From positions 4,117,001 to 4,181,000 of the forward strand of contig NZ_CP071793.1 of assembly GCF_017498545.1 (NCBI RefSeq): 64,000 nt of DNA, in the 5' to 3' direction. How positions within the stretch are numbered: the stretch's first letter is position 1; every line of letters begins with the position of its first letter. A program made the translations under genes and the position numbers. Positions 23,936-36,394 of the stretch are shown here, in pieces. The notes beneath the pieces were generated by a model. The model was given only the letters and a program-made list of their open reading frames with translations. It was not told the DNA's origin and made no database searches. The DNA is from Sulfidibacter corallicola (lineage in GTDB: Bacteria > Acidobacteriota > Holophagae > Acanthopleuribacterales > Acanthopleuribacteraceae).

Positions 23936-26900
23936 ATGAAATCAGGGATGTCCCGCTGGGGCCTCGCGGTTCTCCTGTTACTGGGAGCCGCCCCGCACCT
24001 CACAGCCCAATCCCAAGCCACGACAGGCATTATCGACGGGCGCACGGTCGACGCCGAAGGCAACGGCATTCCCGACGTCACCGTCGACATGGTCAACGTG
24101 GACACCAACTACACTAAAACTGTCACCACGGATTCAAGCGGACGCTTTCGCGGCCTGTTGATGCCGCTCGGACCCTATCGCGTCCTCGCCAGCAAAGAAG
24201 GTTTTTATTTCGCCCAACAAGAGGGACTGCAGGTCACGGTAGGTAAAACGGTGACGGTCACTCTGGAGCTCAAGCCCATCAGGGAACAAGAAGCATTGGA
24301 CTTGTACGCCAAGCTGAACGAAACCCAAGACGAAGCCGAGAGAAACGAAATCATGGAATCGATCACGGTCACCGCATCGGATTACGAGGCCGTCGTCGAA
24401 ACGGCGCGGGTGGAGAGTTCCACCGCCATCAGCGAAGAAGCCGTGCAGGGCCTGCCCAACAACGGCCGCAACTTTTTGGATTTTTCGCTCATGACGCCAG
24501 GCGCCACCATCGTCCAAGGCCCGGACGGTGAGGAAATCTCCATCAACGGCCAAAAGGGTATCAACAACAACATCTCGGTGGACGGCGCCGACTTCAACAA
24601 CCCCTTTTTCGGCGAGCAGCGCGGCGGCCAACGACCGGCCTTCACCTTCAACCTGGACGCGGTTCAGGAAATTGTGGTGGTCAGCGACGGCGCACCGGCC
24701 GAGTTCGGGCGCTCCTCCTCCGGCTTCATCAACGTCATCACCAAATCGGGGACCAATGACTTCAAGGGTAGCGTCCACACTTTTTTCAAAGATGACAGCC
24801 TGAACGCGGAAGCGGAGAACCCGGACGGTTCCAAGCAGGAGAAATTCCCCTTCGAGCAACGGCAGATCGGTTTCACCGCCGGTGGCCCCTTCATCAAGGA
24901 CAAGCTGTTCTATTTCGTGTCCTTCGACTTTCAGGACGGCGAATCCACCAAGCAGCAGAAATCCGATCGCATCGAGCAGGGAGTGGTCGACTATTTCGCT
25001 TCGATCGGGATCCCCGACGAAAACGGGCCCATCGTGCGTACCGACGAAGCCCAGGCCTTCCTCTTCAAACTGGATTGGAACATCAACGAGTCACACCTCT
25101 TGACCCTGCGCCTGTCCAACACCACGTCGCAACAGGAAAACGGCACCTTCGACGTGGATTCCTGGGGACGCAGCGCCAATGCCGTGGAAGACGCCGACAC
25201 GCGGGGTATCAGCGGCCAGCTCAACTCGGTCATCAGCGGGAACCTGATCAACGAGTTCCGGTTCCAGTATTCTCGCGAAGATCGGCCCCGCCCGTACAAC
25301 GGCCCGAACATCGCCGGCACCGACCGACCCTTGCCGGATACGGCCTTCGATTTCGGCTCCGGCTACCGCTTCGGGATGCCGTTTTTCATTCCGGTCGAGT
25401 ACCACGACACCCGTGTCCAGTTGAACAACAACCTCTCGATCGTCACCGGAAACCACTTGATCAAGATCGGCGCCGAGTTGAACCTGACCCGTGCCGACCA
25501 GACGTTCCTGGGATTCGCCAACGGCCGCTGGATCTTCAGCTCCACCGAAGGGTTCCTGAACTACGCCGCCAACTCGAACTACGTGGAGTGTTCCGACGGC
25601 AGCAGCTCCTTCGACGGCACCTGTCCACAGGGAGCCTCGATTACGGGCCCCGTCCTGTTCTACCTCCAGCAGGCCGGTGTCGGCGACATTTCGGTTCGCG
25701 AAGCCGGTACCCAGAACATCGAAGTGTTCGAGCCCGCCATCTTCATTCAGGACAAATGGGACGTGCTGCCAAATTTGTCCATTCAGTACGGTTTGCGCTG
25801 GGAGGCACAATACCAGCCGGATCCCATCACCCCGGTCGACGAGGTGTTCTACGCGGACTTCATCGGCCGGACCGTCAACGGCATGGAGTTCCCTTCGGAC
25901 GGAACCATTCCTTCGGACGACCAGATGTGGCAACCGCGCCTGGGCATCACTTGGGATCCCAGCGGACTGGGTAAGGAAGTGCTGCGTTTCAGCGCCGGCA
26001 TCTACTACGCCCGCATTCCGGGTTTGGCGGTGGCCGGCACGCGCTCCACCAACGGCAGCCGCGGCCAGGCCGTGTTTCGCAGCAGCGACTTCATCGCCCC
26101 GCCGGCCTATCCGAACCTGATTCCGGCCGAAGAGATCGGCGACCCGGTTCGACCCGATGTCACGGTGTTCGACAAGAACTTCCGCAATCCCCGTTCGACT
26201 CAATTCACGCTCTCCTACGAGCGGGAAATTTTCACCGACACCTCGGCCTACGTCAAATGGACGCTGATCGAGGGGGACAACCAGACGCGGTTCCTCAACC
26301 TCAACGACGCCCTGCTGGGTTCGCCGTGGTCGACCGGCCTGGGCGAAGACGGCGAAAACGGGATCGGCAACCTGACGGTGGTGGAATCCGGCGGCGAAGC
26401 CCGTTACCAGAGCTGGACGGTGGGCTTCAACAAACTCATGACCGACAACCTCCTCATTCAAGGGAACTACACCTACGCCAAGGACAAATCCCACGACGAC
26501 AACGAACGCGATCCCTTCACCTTCCGCTACGCCAGGATCACCGACCTGGACGCCGAATGGAGTTACTCGGACCGCGACCAACGCCACCGCGTCGCCACCT
26601 GGCTGCTTTGGCAGGCGCCCTACCGGTTCGACGTGAACCTGCGCTTCAACTACCGCTCGGCCCAGCCCAAATCGATCACCGCGGATGGTGAAGACGTGGG
26701 CGAGCCCAGCGACCGCATCAACGACGACGGCAGCATCACGGCCCGCAACCTGGGTCGCAAAGACAACCAGTTTCGTTCACTGGATTTGCGGGTTTCCAAG
26801 AAGTTCGATCTGGCCGAACGCTTCGAGTTCGAGGCGGTGTTCGAGGTGTTCAACCTGCTCAACAGCAAGAACCTGCTGACCCCGGAAACCACCAGCCTGA

Positions 26901-26980
26901 TTTTCAACTTCGACGGCACCGTGCAGAGCGGCGCCGGCAATCCCCGTCAAATCCAGCTCGGCATGAAGGGTCGTTGGTAA
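23936..26980 (+). CDS. Oar-like TonB-dependent outer-membrane receptor
   Basis: A 1014-residue outer-membrane protein. A Sec signal peptide (hydrophobic core LAVLLLLGAAPHLTA) is followed at about 28-120 by a carboxypeptidase-regulatory-like beta domain (GRTVDAEGNGIPDVTVDM). The plug starts near 160 with LPNNGRNFLDF and SINGQKGINNNISVDGADFNNPF and includes FGRSSSGFINVITKSGTNDFKGS, and the rest is a beta-barrel with many aromatic-ended strands up to the terminal MKGRW. There is no STN signalling domain and no TonB box that I can point to with confidence. Such Oar-like receptors are abundant in Acidobacteria and Myxococcus and carry large or polymeric cargo. The cargo here is unknown. The start has AAGGAAGTGA five bases upstream. 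Confidence 0.92.
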   Translation: MKSGMSRWGLAVLLLLGAAPHLTAQSQATTGIIDGRTVDAEGNGIPDVTVDMVNVDTNYTKTVTTDSSGRFRGLLMPLGPYRVLASKEGFYFAQQEGLQVTVGKTVTVTLELKPIREQEALDLYAKLNETQDEAERNEIMESITVTASDYEAVVETARVESSTAISEEAVQGLPNNGRNFLDFSLMTPGATIVQGPDGEEISINGQKGINNNISVDGADFNNPFFGEQRGGQRPAFTFNLDAVQEIVVVSDGAPAEFGRSSSGFINVITKSGTNDFKGSVHTFFKDDSLNAEAENPDGSKQEKFPFEQRQIGFTAGGPFIKDKLFYFVSFDFQDGESTKQQKSDRIEQGVVDYFASIGIPDENGPIVRTDEAQAFLFKLDWNINESHLLTLRLSNTTSQQENGTFDVDSWGRSANAVEDADTRGISGQLNSVISGNLINEFRFQYSREDRPRPYNGPNIAGTDRPLPDTAFDFGSGYRFGMPFFIPVEYHDTRVQLNNNLSIVTGNHLIKIGAELNLTRADQTFLGFANGRWIFSSTEGFLNYAANSNYVECSDGSSSFDGTCPQGASITGPVLFYLQQAGVGDISVREAGTQNIEVFEPAIFIQDKWDVLPNLSIQYGLRWEAQYQPDPITPVDEVFYADFIGRTVNGMEFPSDGTIPSDDQMWQPRLGITWDPSGLGKEVLRFSAGIYYARIPGLAVAGTRSTNGSRGQAVFRSSDFIAPPAYPNLIPAEEIGDPVRPDVTVFDKNFRNPRSTQFTLSYEREIFTDTSAYVKWTLIEGDNQTRFLNLNDALLGSPWSTGLGEDGENGIGNLTVVESGGEARYQSWTVGFNKLMTDNLLIQGNYTYAKDKSHDDNERDPFTFRYARITDLDAEWSYSDRDQRHRVATWLLWQAPYRFDVNLRFNYRSAQPKSITADGEDVGEPSDRINDDGSITARNLGRKDNQFRSLDLRVSKKFDLAERFEFEAVFEVFNLLNSKNLLTPETTSLIFNFDGTVQSGAGNPRQIQLGMKGRW

Positions 26981-27293
26981 GGGCCCACCGGCCACCGAAA
27001 GGGCCTGCCTCGGGCGGGCCCCAACCCATACTCGCGGGGGTCCGTGAAGTGCGACGAGGTTCGCGACGATTTCGGCGCGAGGGGTCGTTCCCCGCGGAAA
27101 AGGGCCCGCTTCCCGCCCGTCGGCGCTTGTGGTATAAATCGCTAAACCTCGACAGCGCCTGGTTGACGTTGCCCCGTCGCGTGCCCCGATTCCTCGGGAA
27201 TGGGACCTCTTTTTCTCACATGAATCATCCAGGCCAGGCGTTACCTCCGCATATGACCTTTTCAGTAATTGCTTTTTGTATGAAGGAAGGGAA
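26981..27293. other. 313-base intergenic region before the malic enzyme gene
   Basis: After the hairpin at 27001-27021 the only promoter-like element is TATAAA at 27133-27138, with TTCCCG 17 bases upstream as a poor -35. The malic enzyme ribosome-binding site GGAAGGGAA ends the region. No gene is seen. Confidence 0.45.
27001..27021 (+). terminator. GC-rich hairpin after the receptor gene (weak terminator candidate)
   Basis: GGGCCTGCC and GGCGGGCCC can pair over 9 bp (one G-U) around a TCG loop, 20 bases after the receptor stop. No T tract follows, so it would need Rho or serves only to stabilise the 3' end. Confidence 0.35.
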
Positions 27294-28730
27294 ATGACTT
27301 TACAGTCCGGGCAACCCACCAACGCCAGCAACAGCATCACCATTCGCCTCAAGCTTGGGCACGAAACACAGATCCTGGCCAAGATCACCACCACGGTCAG
27401 TGACTTGGGCGGAAACATCGGCGCCATCGACATCGCCAAAGCGGGCAAAGATTACCTCTTGCGTGATTTCACCATCGATACCTCCGGCGAGAAACACATC
27501 GAGCAGATACTCGACGGGATCGCCGGCATCGACGGGGTCGAAATCATCAACTATTCCGACCGTACCTTCCTCCTTCACCTGGGCGGCAAGATCGAGGTCA
27601 CCAGCAAGACTCCGCTCAAAACCCGCGACCAGCTCTCGATGGCCTACACCCCGGGCGTGGCGCGCATCTGCGAAGCCATCACGAAGCGACCCAGCGACGC
27701 CTTCAAGCTGACCATCAAGCGCAACACCGTGGCCATCATCAGCGACGGCACCGCGGTGCTCGGCCTGGGCGACATCGGACCCGAGGGGGCCATGCCGGTC
27801 ATGGAAGGCAAGGCCATGCTGTTCAAGGAGTTCGCCGGTGTCGACGCCTTTCCGATCTGCCTGTCCACCAAGGATACCGACGAAATCGTCCAAACGGTGA
27901 AGCACATCTCGCCCGGTTTCGGCGGTGTGAACCTGGAAGACATTTCGGCTCCACGCTGCTTCGAAATCGAGCGCCGTCTCCAGGAAGAGCTGGACATTCC
28001 CATTTTTCACGACGATCAACACGGCACCGCGGTCGTGCTGACGGCGGCCTTCATCAACGCCATGAAGCTGATCGACAAAAAATACGACGACCTGAAAGTG
28101 GTGTTCGCGGGCGTCGGCGCGGCGGGCGATGCCTGCACCAAAATGCTGCTGAACCTCGGTGTCAAGAACATCATCGGCTGCGACCGCAAGGGCGCCCTGA
28201 CCCGCGACCGGGACGACCTGAACTCGGCCAAGCGGGCCTACGCCGAAATCACGAACCCCAACCAGGAGGCCGGTACCCTGAAAGAGGTCGTGCGCGGTGC
28301 GGACGTCTTCGTGGGCCTCTCGGCGCCCAACCTGTTGGACGAGGCCGATGTGGCCGCCATGGCCCACGATTCGATCGTTTTCGCGATGTCGAATCCCATT
28401 CCCGAGGTCATGCCCGAGATCGCCCTGAAACACGCCAAGGTCGTGGCCACGGGCCGCAGCGATTACCCCAACCAGATCAACAACGTTTTGTGTTTCCCGG
28501 GCATTTTCCGCGGCGCACTGGACTGCCAGGCGTCCTGTATCAACGAAGAAATGAAGCTGGCGGCGGCGATGGCGATCGCCGAGTCGATCGACGACGAGGT
28601 CCTGACCCCGGACTACATCGTGCCCAGCGTGTTCAACACCGAGGTCGTGCCGCAGGTCGCCGAGGCGGTGGTTGAGGCAGCCATCAAGACCGGCGTGGCG
28701 CGCCGCACCAAGTCGCCTCACGAGGACTAG
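27294..28730 (+). CDS. NAD(P)-dependent malic enzyme with an N-terminal ACT domain
   Basis: A 478-residue enzyme that decarboxylates malate to pyruvate. Residues 10-90 are an ACT-like ligand-binding module (ITIRLKLGHETQILAKI, then the LRDFTIDTS strand) that suggests allosteric control by an amino acid. The catalytic part follows: substrate-side block MAYTPGVARIC, metal/catalytic region SDGTAVLGLGDIGPEGAMPVMEGK in part, FHDDQHGTA, and the nucleotide site VFAGVGAAGDACT. Two late blocks, AMSNPIPE and NNVLCFPGIFRGALD, are family-typical. There is no phosphotransacetylase-like C-terminal domain, so it is the short form. The ATG at 27294 follows GGAAGGG. Placement before the mutase genes fits conversion of succinyl-CoA-derived malate to pyruvate. 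Confidence 0.95.
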   Translation: MTLQSGQPTNASNSITIRLKLGHETQILAKITTTVSDLGGNIGAIDIAKAGKDYLLRDFTIDTSGEKHIEQILDGIAGIDGVEIINYSDRTFLLHLGGKIEVTSKTPLKTRDQLSMAYTPGVARICEAITKRPSDAFKLTIKRNTVAIISDGTAVLGLGDIGPEGAMPVMEGKAMLFKEFAGVDAFPICLSTKDTDEIVQTVKHISPGFGGVNLEDISAPRCFEIERRLQEELDIPIFHDDQHGTAVVLTAAFINAMKLIDKKYDDLKVVFAGVGAAGDACTKMLLNLGVKNIIGCDRKGALTRDRDDLNSAKRAYAEITNPNQEAGTLKEVVRGADVFVGLSAPNLLDEADVAAMAHDSIVFAMSNPIPEVMPEIALKHAKVVATGRSDYPNQINNVLCFPGIFRGALDCQASCINEEMKLAAAMAIAESIDDEVLTPDYIVPSVFNTEVVPQVAEAVVEAAIKTGVARRTKSPHED

Positions 28731-29049
28731 TCTTTTCGGCGGAGTCAGGGAGTGCCCGCCGGGCGCTCCCCGTCCCGAATCGTGCCCTGTCTCGGAACGC
28801 ACCGAACCCTTCTCGAGCGCCCGGCAAAGGGGCACATCGACTCGCTTTGGGGGAAGATACGCTTAGAAGCGCGCCGATCCGAAAACCGGAGCCCCGGCCG
28901 GGCGGCTCTTCGGAACCGAGCCCCAGGCTTCGCTCGCACCTCCGCCGACATCCGAGTTAAGATGACGGAACGTGCGGTTCCGGCACGAGCGCCGGATCCC
29001 GCCCTACCGTCCGGCGACACACGCCAAAGATTCAACTGAGGGGAAAACC
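28731..29049. other. 319-base region between the malic enzyme and methylmalonyl-CoA mutase genes
   Basis: It contains the hairpin at 28748-28770. No clear promoter or gene is seen. The mutase start is marked by GAGGGGAAAACC directly upstream. Confidence 0.45.
28748..28770 (+). terminator. strong GC hairpin after the malic enzyme gene (weak terminator candidate)
   Basis: GGGAGTGCCC (28748-28757) and GGGCGCTCCC (28761-28770) pair over 10 bp with one G-U around GCC, 17 bases after the stop. No T run follows. Confidence 0.35.
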
Positions 29050-31188
<2,139 letters not shown>

Positions 31189-31249
31189 TCACGGTGCCAT
31201 CGGTCGGTTTCGCGCCTCGGGAACCGGCCACACCACCCAGGCGACCCAT

Positions 31250-32260
31250 ATGAAGCAATCCACCACTTTCGAGCCGCCTCCCATCTCGGAGGCGACCGCA
31301 TCCCTGGAGGCGGGCGTGCTGGCGGGTAAACGCCGTGCGCTCGCAAAAGCCATCACCCTGATCGAGAACACGCGAGCCGATCGGCGCGCCGAGGCCAACG
31401 GGCTCGTTTCCCGGATCCTGCCCCACACCGGCAAGGCGATTCGGGTCGGCATTTCCGGCGTGCCCGGGGTCGGCAAGAGCACCTTCATCGAGGCACTGGG
31501 CTTGTTTCTCGTGAAAACCGGTTTGAAGGTCGCGGTGCTGGCCGTCGATCCCTCGAGCCGCATCAGCGGCGGCAGCATTCTGGGCGACAAGGTCCGCATG
31601 GAATATCTCGCCCGCGAAACCAACGCCTTCATCAGGCCCAGCCCCTCGGCCGGAACCCTCGGCGGCGTGGCGCGGCGCACTCGGGAAAGCATGTTGCTGT
31701 GCGAGGCGGCGGGTTACGACGTCATCCTGATCGAAACGGTGGGCGTCGGTCAATCGGAGATCGCCGTCAGCGAGATGGTGGACTTCTTTCTGGTCCTGCT
31801 GCTCCCCAACGCCGGCGACGAGATTCAGGGCATCAAGAAGGGAATCATCGAAATGGCGGACGGCCTCGTCGTCCACAAGGCCGACAGCGGCAACGAGGAT
31901 CAGGCCACCCAGGCCCAACGCCACTACCGCAACGCGGTCAACCTGGTCCGTGCCAAACGCAAGGATTGGCGCGCGCCGGTGCTGCGAGCCAGTTCCACGG
32001 AAGGTCACGGTATCGACAAGGTGTGGGACATGGTCAGTCGCCATCGCCGCCTGTTGTGCGAGCGCAATCAACTCGAATCCATGCGATCGGCACAAATGCA
32101 GCGCTGGTTCCAAACGGCCCTCGAAGAGGAATTGCTGGATCGTTTTCACGAGGATCCACGCATCCGGGAACGCCTCGCGGATCTGCAGGCACGGATGAGG
32201 GCGCGCCGCCTTTCACCGCACCACGCCGCCGAACATTTGGTGGACCTGTTCCTGAGCTGA
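31250..32260 (+). CDS. meaB: MeaB/ArgK-type GTPase chaperone of methylmalonyl-CoA mutase
   Basis: A 336-residue G3E-family GTPase that gates loading of adenosylcobalamin and protects the neighbouring mutase from inactivation. The P-loop is GVPGVGKSTF, Mg-binding Asp lies in AVDPSSRISGGSILGDK in part, the switch region is RPSPSAGTLGGVARRT and the Walker B-like G3 segment is ETVGVGQSE. The G4 guanine-recognition motif reads HKAD (His209-Asp212) in place of NKxD. A C-terminal helical dimerisation arm (about 270-336) is present. It follows the mutase gene by 61 bases in the same direction, the standard arrangement. Confidence 0.95.
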   Translation: MKQSTTFEPPPISEATASLEAGVLAGKRRALAKAITLIENTRADRRAEANGLVSRILPHTGKAIRVGISGVPGVGKSTFIEALGLFLVKTGLKVAVLAVDPSSRISGGSILGDKVRMEYLARETNAFIRPSPSAGTLGGVARRTRESMLLCEAAGYDVILIETVGVGQSEIAVSEMVDFFLVLLLPNAGDEIQGIKKGIIEMADGLVVHKADSGNEDQATQAQRHYRNAVNLVRAKRKDWRAPVLRASSTEGHGIDKVWDMVSRHRRLLCERNQLESMRSAQMQRWFQTALEEELLDRFHEDPRIRERLADLQARMRARRLSPHHAAEHLVDLFLS

Positions 32261-32823
32261 GAAGCGACGAGAACCGCCACACGCGATAGAGATGGCGTCG
32301 ATGGGGCCGTCGCCTCGTTTCTCATTCATTTTTGACAGGTCTGTACAAGACCGAACGATCGTGGCATGATTACGGGTTATGTCGCGGCGGCAGGTGCCAC
32401 AGCGCGGCATCGACCCCACGCTTCCGCAATTCTGATCTGGACCCCGCTTTTCCCCGGAATGACCAACCTTTCGACCATGCCGACGTCCATGTGCACGACT
32501 TTTTCGCCCGTTCGACTTTTTTTGACGGGGGCCGACCCAGCAACCCCCGACGTAGGCGGCATCGGTTTGGCGTCGACACCTTTCAGCCGGGGCAAAACTC
32601 TCTTCGGCGAAGCGCCCACCGCCCTGCATCACAGGCTTTTTGTCACCAGCGGCCCCCTCGGGCCGCTTTTTTATTGCGCTTTCCCCACGGCGAGGTGTCG
32701 CTACCGGCTCGCCACTCCCCCCCAGTTTGCAACCCCAAAGCCGATTCCCAAGATCGGCTTCAAAACCAATGCGCGTTGGTCCCATCGTCACGGGCCATCC
32801 GCAAAACCATCTCGGAGCAGAAC
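32261..32823. other. 563-base leader or intergenic region before glnN
   Basis: The region holds an intrinsic terminator at 32648-32672 and a TTGACA at 32332-32337 that has no good -10 at normal spacing. No coding frame with a ribosome-binding site is seen. I recognise no known riboswitch, but the sequence between 32340 and 32640 is rich in short complementary stretches and could be a structured leader. Confidence 0.45.
32648..32672 (+). terminator. rho-independent terminator between meaB and glnN
   Basis: AGCGGCCC (32648-32655) and GGGCCGCT (32660-32667) form a perfect 8-bp stem around CCTC, followed by six T residues. It lies 388 bases after meaB and 152 bases before the glnN start, so it could end a long meaB transcript or act as an attenuator in the glnN leader. 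Confidence 0.82.
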
Positions 32824-34926
<2,103 letters not shown>

Positions 34927-34975
34927 GCTTCACATTAATATATGTGCCCGAGTCGCAACCGCGATTCGGCGGAAG

Positions 34976-35005
34976 AGGCCCGGATGGATCGTCCGGGCCT
35001 TTTTT
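34976..35005 (+). terminator. rho-independent terminator after glnN
   Basis: AGGCCCGGA (34976-34984) and TCCGGGCCT (34992-35000) form a perfect 9-bp stem with a 7-base loop, followed by T residues to 35005, about 50 bases after the glnN stop. Confidence 0.92.
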
Positions 35006-35131
35006 CTTGCCTGGTCCCCGAAGCGGCCGCCGTCCACCCAGCGAAGCCCGATCGCCGGCCAGGCCGCGACAAGCGTCTATGGGACGTAAAATCAACTGGA
35101 TCGGCATCTCCCCGACATCGTTCATCATTTG

Positions 35132-35149
35132 CTAACAAATGGCTGTTAT
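35132..35149 (+). promoter_or_regulatory. possible degenerate Pho box upstream of pstS
   Basis: CTAACAA (35132-35138) and CTGTTAT (35143-35149) are two 7-base units starting 11 bases apart, the spacing of PhoB half-sites. The second matches the CTGTCAT consensus at 6 of 7 positions, the first at 4. Position upstream of pstS supports phosphate control; the match is weak. Confidence 0.3.
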
Positions 35150-35310
35150 ACCTGGGTTCTTCGACTCGGTGCGCCGGTGAAGACCGAATCCCAGGCGCCC
35201 CAAGGGTCGGAAGTCTCATCGGAAAGTCACGGTCCCACGCCGACACCCGCGCCTATCATGCGAGGGCACGAATTCCTTCTGGGCAAGCGACATCGAATGG
35301 ATGTATTTCC

Positions 35311-36327
35311 TTGAAACTTCAACACTTCATTCCATGGATCTGGCTGGTGGCCACTGCGGCGTCGGGAGCCTCGTCGGTTCCCCCGGAACCGGCTTCGTCC
35401 CGACCGGTCCAGGCCGGTCACCCCCACGACGAGGCACTCCAACACCTGGCCCCCTACAAGCGTCGGAGCGGCGTGTCGGGCAGCCTGAGCAGTGCGGGTT
35501 CGGATACCTTGAACAACCTGATGACCCTCTGGGCGGAAGGTTTTCGTCGCCAATACCCCAGCGTCAACATTCAAGTGGAGGGCAAGGGCTCCAGCACCGC
35601 ACCGCCCGCCCTGATTCAGGGTGTGGCCCAGTTGGGCCCGATGTCGCGACTGATGAAGGACGACGAGGTCAACGCCTTTCAACGCAGGCTGGGCTTCATG
35701 CCGACCCCGGTTCCGGTGGCCATGGACGCCCTGGCCATCTTCGTCCATGCCGAAAACCCGGTCGAGTCGCTGACCCTGGCCGAAGTCGACGCCATATTTT
35801 CCCGCACGCGTCGCGGTGGGTTGCTACGCACCTTCTCCACCTGGAGCGATCTGGGTGTGGCCACCGGTCCGGCGCGATACCCACTGAGCCTCTACGGGCG
35901 CAACTCGGCCAGCGGCACCTACGGATTGTTTAAATTGACCGCCCTGTTTCGCGGGGATTTCAAGAACAGCGTCAAGGAGCTGCCGGGCTCCGCGGCGGTC
36001 GTGCTCGCGGTGTCCCAAGATCCCGCCGCCATCGGCTACGCCGGTATCGGGTACCGAACCTCGGGCGTCAAAATGCTTTCGATCGCACCCGAGAAGGGGT
36101 CTCTCGCCAAACCGGCCACCTCGCAGAACGTGTTGAACGGCGCCTACCCCCTAGGCCGCCTGCTCTACATCTACGTCGCCAAACCGCCCTCGCAATCGCT
36201 GCCGGTGCCGGTCGAAGAATTCCTCAAATTCGTGCTTTCTCGCGAAGGCCAACGCATCGTCCGGAAGAGCGGGTACATTCCGCTGCCGGTGGAAATGCTC
36301 GAGGCCCAAAGGTCGCGCCTATGGTGA
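35311..36327 (+). CDS. pstS: PstS-family phosphate-binding protein
   Basis: A 338-residue periplasmic binding protein of the high-affinity phosphate ABC transporter. A signal peptide begins at a TTG codon (KLQHFIPWIWLVATAASGAS). Phosphate-site blocks are visible: GSLSSAGSDTLNNL near the N-terminus of the mature protein, the GSSTAPPAL loop and GRNSASGTYGLFK. A later AIGYAGIGYRT matches the AIGYVG block of PstS proteins. The start is uncertain because no ATG gives a signal peptide; GGATG lies upstream of the TTG. It is the first gene of a complete pstSCAB-phoU series, with 67 bases to pstC. Confidence 0.93.
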   Translation: MKLQHFIPWIWLVATAASGASSVPPEPASSRPVQAGHPHDEALQHLAPYKRRSGVSGSLSSAGSDTLNNLMTLWAEGFRRQYPSVNIQVEGKGSSTAPPALIQGVAQLGPMSRLMKDDEVNAFQRRLGFMPTPVPVAMDALAIFVHAENPVESLTLAEVDAIFSRTRRGGLLRTFSTWSDLGVATGPARYPLSLYGRNSASGTYGLFKLTALFRGDFKNSVKELPGSAAVVLAVSQDPAAIGYAGIGYRTSGVKMLSIAPEKGSLAKPATSQNVLNGAYPLGRLLYIYVAKPPSQSLPVPVEEFLKFVLSREGQRIVRKSGYIPLPVEMLEAQRSRLW

Positions 36328-36394
36328 ACTGCCGTATACCGTCCTGGCCGACCCGGTCATGTGGACGGCACCAGGCCGAGATGGGAGGAGCCCA

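Larger units (their letters stand above)
34927..35310. other. 384-base region between glnN and pstS
   Basis: It contains the glnN terminator and the possible Pho box. ATTTGCTAACAAAT at 35127-35140 is also a small palindrome (5-bp arms). No gene is seen; the pst promoter should be here. Confidence 0.5.

Noticed and set aside
27300..28835. A 511-codon open frame antisense to the malic enzyme
   Set aside because: The plus-strand gene is an unmistakable malic enzyme; the antisense frame has shadow-type composition and no start signal.
32361..32380. TGGCAT followed by GG, resembling a sigma54 promoter ahead of glnN
   Set aside because: The required GC at -12 is missing; ten bases after GG the sequence reads GG. 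Other TGGCA sites near 22340 and 23680 fail in the same way.
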